Below are positions 51,151-61,700 of a stretch of DNA of 64,000 nucleotides, one piece after another. This DNA is from Branchipolynoe longqiensis (Eukaryota > Annelida > Polychaeta > Phyllodocida > Polynoidae), in assembly GCA_030323885.1 (NCBI GenBank), contig CM059196.1:36682481-36746480 (forward strand), written 5' to 3'. A program made the translations under genes and the position numbers. Position 1 is the stretch's first letter; each line of letters starts with the position of its first letter. The notes beneath the pieces are model-generated. The model worked only from the letters and a program-made list of their open reading frames with translations, made no database searches and was not told where the DNA came from.

Positions 51151-51177
51151 TTTGACAGATTCTAATTTGTGATACAC

Positions 51178-52213
51178 TGCACAAAATGGAAGATATATGT
51201 TATTTCTAGATCACTAGATGCACATTCATCCCATTCTAAACTGAACTGCGTCTCAGCACATATTACTATCCATTCCCTTTTGAGAACTAACCCAAATAAA
51301 TAGCAGAGACAAATCTGACAGCTTTTGGATTTGCCTGCAGGTGAATATAGAACACAACTATGGCGTCATTTGTATTGATACCAACAAAATGGACATGAAG
51401 TACCATGTTATGTGGGAATATATCAACATTATAACAGATGTTATTACCGATTAATTTACTAAACATATTTAATTTGAGTTATTATTGCTAACGATGTATC
51501 AGAAGATAATATTCAGAATAATAACATGTATTTCTCGTTACCTGCATATAAGGAAATACTGCGGGAAATGCAAAACAAGGCGCGCTCAAGACAAGAAGTT
51601 TTCATTGAGGGTAAGTTTATCTTAAATGTCCAGCAACACTACTGGTTTGTTATAATAGGAAATAGAGAACGTACCCGCAGGGTGAATAAGTCAAGTCTCG
51701 AATCATTTGACCTATATGGGATGACAATATAATGTCAACATCATGTCAACAAAAATGTTTACCAGAAATGTTCTGGGTGTGTTTGTTTCCAAGATACTCC
51801 GTGTGTTTGGGCGCGCCGAATTAATGTTGGTAGGTGCATTCAACTCAGGTTAATATTGCCAATCGAATACTTGTTGGGTTAACAAAAAAAGAATTTTGTT
51901 GTTTGAAGTTAGGAATGACCGCTGCTGATCTCTGAAGTTTGCTCTCGCAAGCTCTTATTTGGGGGCAGCAAATGTGAGAATCGACTAACTGAGTAACTCG
52001 ATAACTTAAATGTGGGACTGAAACTTGAACGGACAAGTGAGTGGGGCCTTTATTGCTTTAACTTACTTTGTTTAAGTAATAAGTTACTGCGTATGTGCCC
52101 TGACTGAGGGCGTGAGGCTGAGCCTGAGGACAGTCAGTGAGATCATACCTAGATCAGATCACATAAAATATTAACCTCCATGAGACAGTGCCGAAGGGGT
52201 AAATAAGTAACAC
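51178..52213. other. Presumed UBR3 upstream region
   Basis: This region probably holds the UBR3 leader and promoter. I could not identify a TATA box, initiator or CpG island with confidence. The acceptor-like GTGCAG at 51177-51182 suggests the transcription start is further upstream. Confidence 0.4.
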
Positions 52214-52521
52214 CTGGGCCGCGTTCAGGGTCCGTCTCGGAGACGTCTCGGCGATGCTTTTTGGCCTATTTCCGTTCAGGGTGCGTCTCGGAGACGTCTC
52301 GGAGACGCCTCCCTTTTCAGGTTGGAGACAAACAGCGCCTCGAAAATGGCCGCCGTGTGCAGTGGTTTCATCCAATCAGAGCGCAGCATTTCGATGCAAA
52401 TGGCCGCCTCCTATGGGGGCAGCCATTTTCGAGGCGACCAACTGGCTGTTGTTGTTCAGACTAGCCTGACGTCACGGGCGCCTCCGAGGCGCCTCCGAGA
52501 CGGAGCCTGAACACGGCCCAG
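52214..52521. mobile_element. CpG-rich TIR element (CTGGGCCGYGTTCAGG ends)
   Basis: The ends CTGGGCCGCGTTCAGGGTCC and GAGCCTGAACACGGCCCAG are inverted, with subterminal copies of GTCTCGGAGACG. About 308 bases; no transposase. It is the most CpG-dense stretch between the two genes, about 1.1 kb from the UBR3 start. Confidence 0.78.
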
Positions 52522-52548
52522 AATCGATTCGTCTACTGACAGTGACAA

Positions 52549-53331
52549 TATAGGGTATGCACCGACGTCACGCTAAGCGGAAGTGCGGCCATTGCGGCGA
52601 TAGTAACCACAATAATAACACACTGTCACAGTGCAAACTGAATGGCTATGAGCAATCTTCCTCCAGAAAAGGTTAAATATCTCTGAAACTACACCACTTA
52701 GAAACAAACTGATTGGAATACACATAGAAAACATGTTTACCAAAAATATTATATTAAATTGATACGGTTAGGGTTATGGATTTCTATTAAATTTGAATAA
52801 AACTGGCGTTTTGCACTGCGCGTACCGGCAAACTGCCCGCGAAGGGTAAAATCGGCAATGCTATGTCTATGTGGAGCATTTATTTTTTGTAAAATAAATT
52901 TTAAAGCTTTCATTGGATCGATTAAAAATATCTTAATGCGCGATTGAAGAGGAAGATCTGAAGTATTTAATGTAACCTAAGAGCAATTTACGCTGAAAGT
53001 ATTAAAAACAGAGGTAATAGTGAAAGTTGGGATATTCTGAGTGTCAGTGCCAGTGCATTGTCAATGGCCGTGAGCAATCTTCATACAGAAAAGGCGAAAT
53101 ATCTCTAAAACTACACCACTTAGAAACAAACTGCTTGGTACACATATAGAAAACATATTCAACGAATAGATTATATTAAATTTATAAGGTTAGGGTTCCG
53201 GAATTCTATTAATTTTGAATGAAATACACGTTTTCCACTGCGCGTACAGCCAAACTCTATGGGATGTTTACTGGTTGATATCGCCACAATGGCCGCGCAT
53301 CCGGTTCGTGTCGTCACGTGAATACCCTATA
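52549..53331. mobile_element. TIR element D with internal dimer
   Basis: The ends TATAGGGTATGCACCGACGT and its rough inverse (CACGTGAATACCCTATA) enclose two diverged copies of a 210-base block (52631-52850 and 53050-53260: AACTACACCACTTAGAAACA and similar). A reverse copy of the middle is at 54710-55270. Confidence 0.68.
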
Positions 53332-53399
53332 TAAATAGTACGATAGTAGGTATGTGCCAAACCGCCGACCAGCGGCGGATATTTTCTTACCACAAAACT

Positions 53400-54470
53400 G
53401 ATCCAGCAAATCCGACCTTGTTTGTGCAGTGGTGTAGAAAAAAGCCTCTATGATCCGTTTGCATTGGTCAATATTATTGGGTATTCCTAGTTTATTATGT
53501 AGTATGGGAATCCCTTTATACTTTACAGCTTAGTTTTAAACTATTTCAATTTGGTCAAGTTTTGCTATTCCAATAACAACTTCAAAAGTTTCACTCAATT
53601 TAAACCTGCAAATTCACCCTTTATAGCAATCTGAAACATTTAAAAAGTAGACTGTGGTGAGTAACCATTATTAATCTTATATACTGTTGAGTTTGGGGAA
53701 ATTGTGATGAGTTCTTCATGATTGGTGCATTCAGGAATGCAACAAGTATGCACTTGTCATTATCACTTTTTCTGAGACTCACCTCAAAAAGTATGTGGTT
53801 GCTTATTGGTCAGAGAATGAGTCTTATGACGATGCTACTGACTATGATGTATCATTCTTTGCCTTGGCAGCTGATCTCATATATGATCTTATGCTTAACT
53901 GATATTTTGAGAATGACTCTTGATCGTGATTTGTTGATTTACCTTTATGGAGTATGTTGTGAACAAATGGTCATAGAGTTCACTAATTAACCACAAATGT
54001 TATTTTCATGTCACTTATTTTATTTCAAATTTCATTTTATTGAATTGTATCAATAGAACATGAATTAAACTAGCTTCGTTGAAAGTTTCATCAAGATATC
54101 TCAATTATTAAAGAAAGTACATGAATTTCACCAATTTCAGTCACGGAAATTTATTGTTTCAGGTCACTTTACTTTTTTTCAGGTCACTTAATTTTGTTTC
54201 AAATGTCATTTTATTGAATTATATCAATAGAACATGCCTTAAACTAGCTTCAGTCCAAATTTCATCTAGATATCTCAATTATTAAAGAAATTACATGCAT
54301 TCTCACATAAAAGTCACCAAATTCAGTCACAGAAATCTAGTGCTTTTTACCTTAATTTCATGGAAGAAAGTAAGGACCAATTTCAGAGATGGAAACTGTC
54401 ATAACTTCCTTAATAGTCCACCTATTCTCATAATCTTGGTGTCATTTTAAAGGGCCTTTCAAGCTCTTTC
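53400..54470. other. Intergenic sequence with an old tandem duplication
   Basis: TTTTATTGAATT(G/A)TATCAATAG with ATATCTCAATTATTAAAG occurs at 54003-54135 and again at 54180-54307. No coding feature was found in the rest. Confidence 0.6.
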
Positions 54471-54471
54471 C

Positions 54472-56006
54472 AGGGGTGCCTTTTGTTTTATTTTTGAAGG
54501 AGTTTGATTTTTTTTGGCACTCAACAGGGACGGGCCATGGCATGGACATGCTATTCCATTTTCCTGAAAGAGTGAACATTCAGTTTTTGTCTCTGATTAA
54601 TTTGAAAATTACAATCATATGAAGCATTTAATCCTGGATACTTTAGTATAAAAAATATATGGATAGGATAAGTAGAAGAGGAGTTGTGATTTTTTACTGA
54701 ATTTATTATTGGCAGTGGCTACGCGTACGTGAGCCGTATTTGTAGCCTGCTGGTCTATACGTATGGCAGTGACTGCATGCGCCCTAGTTCCTCACGTATC
54801 TGTAGCCTCCATGGCTACGCATTCGTGAGCACTTTTTGCGCTCACAATGCGCGAAGGGTAAAACAAAGACAACACTAAAACTACCCTATCACAGTAATTT
54901 GTGCTTTTTGGTGCTTTGAAAGCAAATTTCTCTTATTTCTATTAAATAGTTCAGATCTTTCTCTACAATTTCACCTTCAGCTTTTCTTTTTTATCAGCCA
55001 ATTGGAATTCTTGAATTTATTTTGCGAAAATAGTTTTTGAGGCCGTGATCCAGTATGGCTACCACTGGCACTGACACTCAGAATATCCCAACTTGCACGA
55101 TTATCTCTGCTTTTTAATCCTTTCAGAGAAAATTGCTCTTAGGTTAAATTAAATACTTCAGATCTTCCTCTTCAATGACGCATTAAGATCTTTTTATCTA
55201 CCCAATGAAAGCTTTTAAATTTATTTAGCAAAAATAAATGCTCCGCATAAAAATAGCATTGCTGCAGCACAAATTCTTTTTTTTTTAATTAAATTATTTT
55301 TTTTTTTTAATTGAGGCTGTATTTATACTGTCCATAGCATATAAGCCTGGGTACCCAGGCTTGTTTTCAATGCTGGCCAGTTGTAGTGTTGTGTTATTTC
55401 ACACACAGTAGCAGCTGATAAGGTATTTGATTCCTGCATTTCAGTAGCAGATAGATAGTTGGTTGGTATGGTTAGTAGCCTATGTTAGTTTTTTTTAATT
55501 TTCTTGGCATATATGTATTTTATTTTGTTCTACTCTTATTACTAGACTAACCTACTCCTATTTACATATCATAGGCTTGTACATAGCTGTGTGGTGTGTT
55601 ATCTGGCTACTTTTGACATGGTTACCTTCCATTGGGCATCCCGCTGGTGGGCCGTGACATATCACATGCCCCTTTGCACTGCAGCTTAGTCGAGGTTTCC
55701 TAGCCTTATTTTGCACAGATATTTTTTGTAAGTTTTAGGTCAGGAATTTGTCGTTCCTTTACCGTTTGGGCATTCCACACCTTGGCAGCCATTTCCAGGG
55801 GTGCCTTTTGTTTTATTATTGAAGGAGTTTGAATTTTTTTGGCACTCAACAGGGACGGGCCATGGCATGGACGGGCTATTCCATTTTCCTGAAAGAGTGA
55901 ACATTCAGTTTTTGTCTCTGATTAATTTGAAAAATGCACAATCATATGAAGCATTTAATCCTGGATATTTTAGTATAAAAAATATATGGATAGGATAAGT
56001 AGAAGT
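54472..56006 (+). repeat. 210-bp direct repeats bracketing 1.1 kb
   Basis: 54472-54681 and 55795-56006 are almost identical (CCAGGGGTGCCTTTTGTTTT, GGCACTCAACAGGGACGGGC, CTGGATAYTTTAGTATAAAA). Between them are an inverted copy of element D (54710-55270) and a T-rich segment. The repeats lack TG...CA ends, so an LTR origin is not supported. Confidence 0.8.
54710..55270 (-). mobile_element. Element D, inverted partial copy
   Basis: The complement of 52860-53050 is recognisable (AGATCTTCCTCTTCAATGAC, CAATGAAAGCTTTTAAATTT, GACACTCAGAATATCCCAAC). Confidence 0.65.
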
Positions 56007-56603
56007 CATAAGTGCCACTTTGGATATGTAAATGAAGCTAAGTATAGGACCTTTAGGATTAGGATTAGTCTAGGTTTCAGATAGCCTGGTTGAGACTACT
56101 TCCATCAATTGGCATTGGAATAGGACATACATGTGTAGAGTGGATCCCACACTCAGTTCCTAACACTGCCTGAGTTGGTGTTAGGACGTACTTTCTGGAT
56201 CAATATTAATTTATATTTTTTTCAGACAAGACATGGAACCTTCTTTCTTCTTTTTTTAATTAATAGAAATTGGATCAAAAGCACACAGGATATCTGATAA
56301 TGAAAAACCACTAAAACAAGGTAAACTGTGCTAAGCAGACAGCGGTTTTGCACACAATGGACCACCTATAACTAGACTTAGTCACAGTGACACAACAACT
56401 AAACGAGGCCTTGTCCTATTATCTCAAACTAATATAGTATTGCCATTAGTAATTCTAAATAACAAGCCAAATATCATTATCATATGTATTTGGTTTGTCT
56501 CCATCATAATGAATCGAACCACATACTTTTTTGGGGGTAAAGTATTTATTTATCTGAAGATGACATTTGTCAGCCCCGGACCACTAGTCTTCCGGCCATC
56601 TTA

Positions 56604-56885
56604 CTATTGTAGTTGACAGTCTAAATAATCTAAGACATAAAATCCTAACTCAGGTAGGTCTATCCTTAGCTGGTCAATCTTGTTGGGGAGACTTTGTATG
56701 TTTAGATGGCCAATCTTGAAGCCTGGTTGGCCCTTCAGTTCTGTCAGAGGAAGTGTAGTAAGAGTAGGTGGCCCATCAACCACCAAACCCGGGTCCTCGC
56801 AATCACTCTCCCATGCACGCAACCCCACACCCAAGGACCCACCAACCCGCATGTGTGTAAATATTGGTGACTGTTGTATTGACAT
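56604..56885 (-). pseudogene. LINE endonuclease N-terminal fragment
   Basis: A 93-codon frame includes GFKIGHLNIQSLPNKIDQLR, the start of the apurinic endonuclease domain of CR1/jockey-type LINEs (HLNVRSL pattern). The rest of the LINE is absent. Confidence 0.75.
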
Positions 56886-56903
56886 ATTAATTAATTTATC
56901 TTA

Positions 56904-57918
56904 AGCCGTGTTTACATGGGTGAGTTAAAACGGCTCATATAATGCGCCTTGCCTAGTTCGCCTCACATTCGCCGTGTAAACATGACTCTGAGGTGGATTA
57001 GGGCTGATTCGCTTCATATGATTCACTTTATGTAAACCACCTTGCGAGGTGGTTTATATGAAGCGATACAGCTTGTTCCCGGGCGGCGATAGTGTAAAAT
57101 AGGCGGTCGCGTCCGTACCCAAGCTCTAGTGTAACTCTTGCTGGTTGCCCCGCAGTGTTTAGGAGCCGATTAGGCCGAAATCTATTGAATGCGATTCATA
57201 TTTAAAAGAATTAACGATATCAAATAAGGAACAACATTTAATTAAATTTAACCTTAAATTTCCAAGCGATATAAGTTGCAAGCTCACTCAGCGTCGGAAA
57301 TCGACGCGTGTAAAACTAAAAACATATAGCATGTGCTCGAACCGCCTTACAGCATGCGGACACTAGTAACACCTCAGTCACACGAGGCCTGCGTTTGCTT
57401 AAGATCGATTAGCGACGTCAAAACGTCCTCCTTGCGCCCTCCTTACACCCTCATTAAGTGCTGTCGCCGCAAGGACGCCAACCTCCCGGCGTCCATTTCG
57501 GAAATTTTGGACGCAAGGAGGTTGCTGCTGCTACACGTGCAACCTCCATACGTCCTGTAACATCGCGCATTCAAAATATGGTGGCGACACAGCGGCGCCC
57601 CGACCCCTGGCGCCACCCTGGCTTGGTGCCAACACATGCGATGCTGCAGTCACCATGTGGTCGGCTCCGACCTGACGCCGACATGGCGCCTAAAACGAAT
57701 TTGAATTAATGTATCGAATGGAACGCTGGGTGGTTGGCGTCCTTTAGGGCGTAGGGAGGTTGGCGGCGAACGCTGCCTCTCGTGTGACTGGGGTATTAGG
57801 CTGCTGGTTCCCGGCGCCGAAACACTTTCAAACTCAGTCCGTGTAAACGCGTGACTAATTCGCTTCATATAAATCACTTTGCCTGATTCGCTTTACAATT
57901 CCCCGTGTAAACACGGCT
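56904..57918. mobile_element. PIF/Harbinger-like TIR element with TTA duplication, carrying nested MITE-2
   Basis: Ends AGCCGTGTTTACATGGG and CCCGTGTAAACACGGCT are inverted and flanked by TTA at 56901-56903 and 57919-57921. Subterminal TTCGCCTCA and TTCGCTTCAT motifs relate it to 19148-19758. A MITE-2 lies inside. Confidence 0.85.
57367..57801. mobile_element. MITE-2 nested in the PIF-like element
   Basis: Ends TAACACCTCAGTCACACGAG and CTCGTGTGACTGGGGTATTA are inverted. The interior repeats GGACGC/GCGTCC, a variant of the other MITE-2 copies. Confidence 0.78.
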
Positions 57919-57921
57919 TTA

Positions 57922-58605
57922 GTGAGTGTTGGTCTGGGCTGAGAATTTGTATCTTTACTTTTATAATTATATTTATGCTCTTGTACCTCATTTCATGTGC
58001 ATACTTGGTATGTTTTGTGTGTGCATGGTGCTCTCATGCAGTAATGTCCATAGTACTAGGCACACAAAGCTGTTTTCTATACTTTCCGTACAGGAAAAAC
58101 TACGTTTAACCCAATCGACCATTCCATCTATTTTTACCCAAATAAAAGGAACAGACATTAATATTGGTGGTGGGTGGCGCTTTGTGCTGGGGCTGGCCCT
58201 AGTCAGATAACAGTACCAACTATAAAAATGATGTATTGATATTATTTTTTTAAGCCGGGTATGTAGTTATATATTTTCTTCTATAACAAAGAAAGAAATG
58301 GAGGAAATAAAATAACAATGTCATTCTACTCTGTGAAAAATATTCCTCTTGGAGCTAAGTGGAGACTAAATGATAAGATTCAATGTAGAAGATTTGAACG
58401 TGTGAGGAAGACATCGTTCTAATTCTATTTCACTGCGATACTTCTCAGAATTAAAGCATATCATATGTGTTGCCACTGCTATGTGGCAATATTTATAAGT
58501 GGATCGCCTTAAAGGGTTATATTTGATGGATTTTTGTATTTATGTAGGAGACAATGGAGATTATTTTCATAAAATCGATTAAAACCTGTACATTATTTTG
58601 TACAG
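57922..58605. other. Upstream region of BRCA1
   Basis: AT-rich sequence before the first coding exon. If the vertebrate gene layout holds, it is intron 1, with the promoter and noncoding exon 1 further left. I saw no clear promoter motif. Confidence 0.45.
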
Positions 58606-58710
58606 CTCGCCAAGGGCCTCACTCACAATCATGAGTCAACGAAGACGGAGTTCACGGAAGATAGAGGAGACTATTGGACTCTTGCAGAAGAATTTTGAAT
58701 GCGCTATCTG
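58606..58710 (+). CDS. BRCA1: BRCA1 first coding exon (25-nt leader plus 80 coding bases)
   Basis: A likely acceptor, TTTTGTACAG, ends at 58605, followed by 25 noncoding bases and the ATG at 58631. The exon ends GCTATCTG before GTGAGT. The 80 coding bases equal what I recall for human BRCA1 exon 2, suggesting an upstream noncoding exon 1 as in vertebrates. It encodes a basic N-terminus, the first RING helix, and the first C-x2-C pair up to its last base. Confidence 0.9.
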
Positions 58711-61700
58711 GTGAGTCCGTAGAGCTGACATCAGAATATATTTTTGAGAAAGTAATATTTTTAAGAAGTCTATTATCACGTTGGAAACACCAAATCTCAT
58801 CCGCTAAGCAATGTTGAACATCATTAGTACTTTGATGAATGACTACCTAGAAATAGGAGGTGCCATAGACTTACTGATGCAGGCATATCAGTAGTAATTG
58901 TAGAAGTCAGTGACTATTAGTGATCAATGGGTCTTGCTAATACCATCGGACCCATTGGAAACTGTCATTCAATGGTACCGTGATCACTGTAATACCAAAT
59001 ATGTACAGAATTTGGTACGCGGTTTGCCTGTTGTTATTCCTACAACAACAGTTTTAAACCACAACTATTTATTCAAGTCTTGTTGGATTATTTCCTGATA
59101 GTTTTATTTTCAACTCAATTAAATTTTCTTCAGATTGATCTTCGAAGAGTGAATGAAATCGGCATTTTTATGTATTTAAACCTCAGTTTTTCTTTGTCCA
59201 TTTTGATAGTCTCGAATTGATGCAAAATCCAGTGACGACAAAATGTGGCCATATATTTTGCAAGTAAGTACAATCTTAAGTAGTCTTAATATTTTGTTGT
59301 TGTTGTTAAAGGCGAAACAAATGCAACTATGTTTCTGTGTGAAGCAAAATAGAAATCTATTTGGGTACAGTGGATATTCTTCATAATATTTGAGGTATCA
59401 TTAATACAGTATCTCATTACCATATGTTACAAATACAATGTTGCTGGGATAATAAAAAGAGAAAAAATCCAATTTATTCGAAATGGATAAACAATGGCTA
59501 TTCCTTGAATGACAAACACAACATAAAAAGAATAATGGTGATTTTCATCTGTTAACAAAAAAATTCTTTCAGTTATTTTGTTATTTAATTTAGTTTTGTC
59601 AATAGGTTTATGTTCAATTGCCTTTGAGCAGACACTGCCTGTTTGTGACGATCGGGAACCAGCGGGATGCTCCCTGCCCCCTGTGTAAGATGTCCTTCAC
59701 AAAGAGGTGTGTATGTCTAATGAATGTAGTGCTTATAGTCTCTGTCTCTTTTAGGGTGCGATATCGTCAATATCATGGGATACTCGTCCTAATTGTCTTG
59801 GACAAATCAGTCCCTATCAGCTGGGCTGGAGCTCAAATACATGATCATTTTGGGGTGGTTTTTTTGTTTTTGCCTTGTTCCTCCATGTCAGACCGTGAGA
59901 ATAATCTATTTATCTATATTCAGTCATTTTACTGGCATAAAGCCACACATGAATTCAGAAGAGAACTTCTGGTTACATTCTAAATACCATGAAATACTCA
60001 CATCTATCTGACTGTTAATTGTTGTTAATTGTTATTGATGTAGTCATGTGACACTACTCTTGCCATATTGATGTGGAACAACGAAGAAGAAATGTGTTTA
60101 TTTGGACTGTGTTAAGATGTCAGTATTGTTGGCCTGTTCTAGGAGCTTACAGCGCCTCCTGCATTGGAACGAGATGTTGGAAGCAGTGGCTAACCTAATC
60201 AAGGCTTATGAGGCAGACACAGGTTCTACATGTACGTCTTATAGCTCCTTTTAGTTGTTACATTTGTTGTTACCGTATATACGTCGAGTATAAGTCAACT
60301 TCGAGTATAAATCGAGGGGCATTTTTAAAGGAAATATCTGGTATTAGGCCTACCCCGACAATAGGTAGAGCTTCATTTTATTTATTGACAAATTAAAGAC
60401 AATACCATTGGGCACTCAAATACCTTCAAAGTCAGACTCGTCTTCAGACTCCTCCAGTAACTGCAGTACCTGCTCATGACTAAGAGCATCACTAATATTC
60501 ATCACCAGCGTCAATGTTGTCATCACTGACTGAGTCAGTCATCATGCCACAATATGTCATTCTGGGTGTCATCCATGCTCCCTCGGAGGGGTATCGCAAG
60601 TATAAGACAACCTCCGAATGGGAGAATTCTTTTGTGGTAAATTTACTTGTCTTATTTTCGAGTATATACAGTAAGCGGGAGAAATTGCAATGGCAGACAA
60701 TTGGTCTTCCTCATTCCGCAACTCTTTGTTTTATCCTAGTAATACCGACTGCCAATGCCAGGTTAGATAGTGTCATGGGGGGTGATGAAAATGGGAAACA
60801 TTGAGCCTAGAGCGGGATTCGAACCAACATCTTTGCATTCCGGTCCAGTGTGCTAACCATTACACCACCTAGGCTCCCTGATATATACATACTACCCATG
60901 CCTACCTGTCTATGTGGTTACTTGCCTGAGAGGTCAGTGCAGCGTACTACACTTGTCTCCCTGGAATTGTAAGTCTTTTAAATGGTCATTTAATGCTTAC
61001 AATTACATACTTACAGCAATGCACTTACACATACATACACAGGGTAGGTTCAACAACCATACAGTGTGTAGCTTGTACAGGGTCATGGTCACGGCAACCA
61101 GTGTCGTAGGGGGTGATGAAAATGGGAAATATTGTGCCTAGAGTGGGATTCGAACCCACATCTCTTTGCATTCCGGGCCAGTGTGCTAACCATTACACCA
61201 CCTAGGCTCCCTGATATCAACATACTACCCATGCCTACCTGTCTATGTGGTTACTTGCCTGAGAGGTCAGTGCAGCCTACTACAATAGCAACAATTATGC
61301 ATTTATGCCTGCCTATGTCAAAAGTGCATGTGAGGTTATATAATGAACATGGTTAGGTAGTCTTGTTACTTCCCACTGTCATCAGAGGAAGTGTCAGTGG
61401 TGGAAATCTCCTATAACTACTGAGTACATGACAAGTTGCATAACCAGATGAAAGCATAGCATTTTCAAAACCAAAGTACTTGGCTAGATTTGGTACTGAA
61501 GGGATGGCCGAATGAGTTAGAGCATCCGTCTCCCGTGCTGGTAGATAGTGGGGTCGTGGGTTCGAACCCTGGTCGAGTCAAACCTATGACTTAAAAATTG
61601 ATACTTGTCGCTTCTTAGCCAGGTGCTCGGCATTATTAGGACAGGGCAAGGACTGGTGTTCTCAGTGTCAGGATAATGTGACTGAATGGGATACCAGGTC

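Noticed and set aside
54472..56006. Complete LTR retrotransposon
   Set aside because: The direct repeats lack TG...CA termini, no primer site or polymerase lies between them, and the interior holds an inverted piece of another element.
59606..59706. Alternative acceptor after GTCAATAG for BRCA1 coding exon 3
   Set aside because: It would bring an in-frame TGA before the conserved HC pair; the acceptor at 59631 keeps the frame and the expected length.
61130..61215. tRNA gene candidates at SINE heads with good A and B boxes
   Set aside because: Each is embedded in a SINE B or SINE A body with diverged stems. No acceptor stem pairing across a 72-base unit was convincing.
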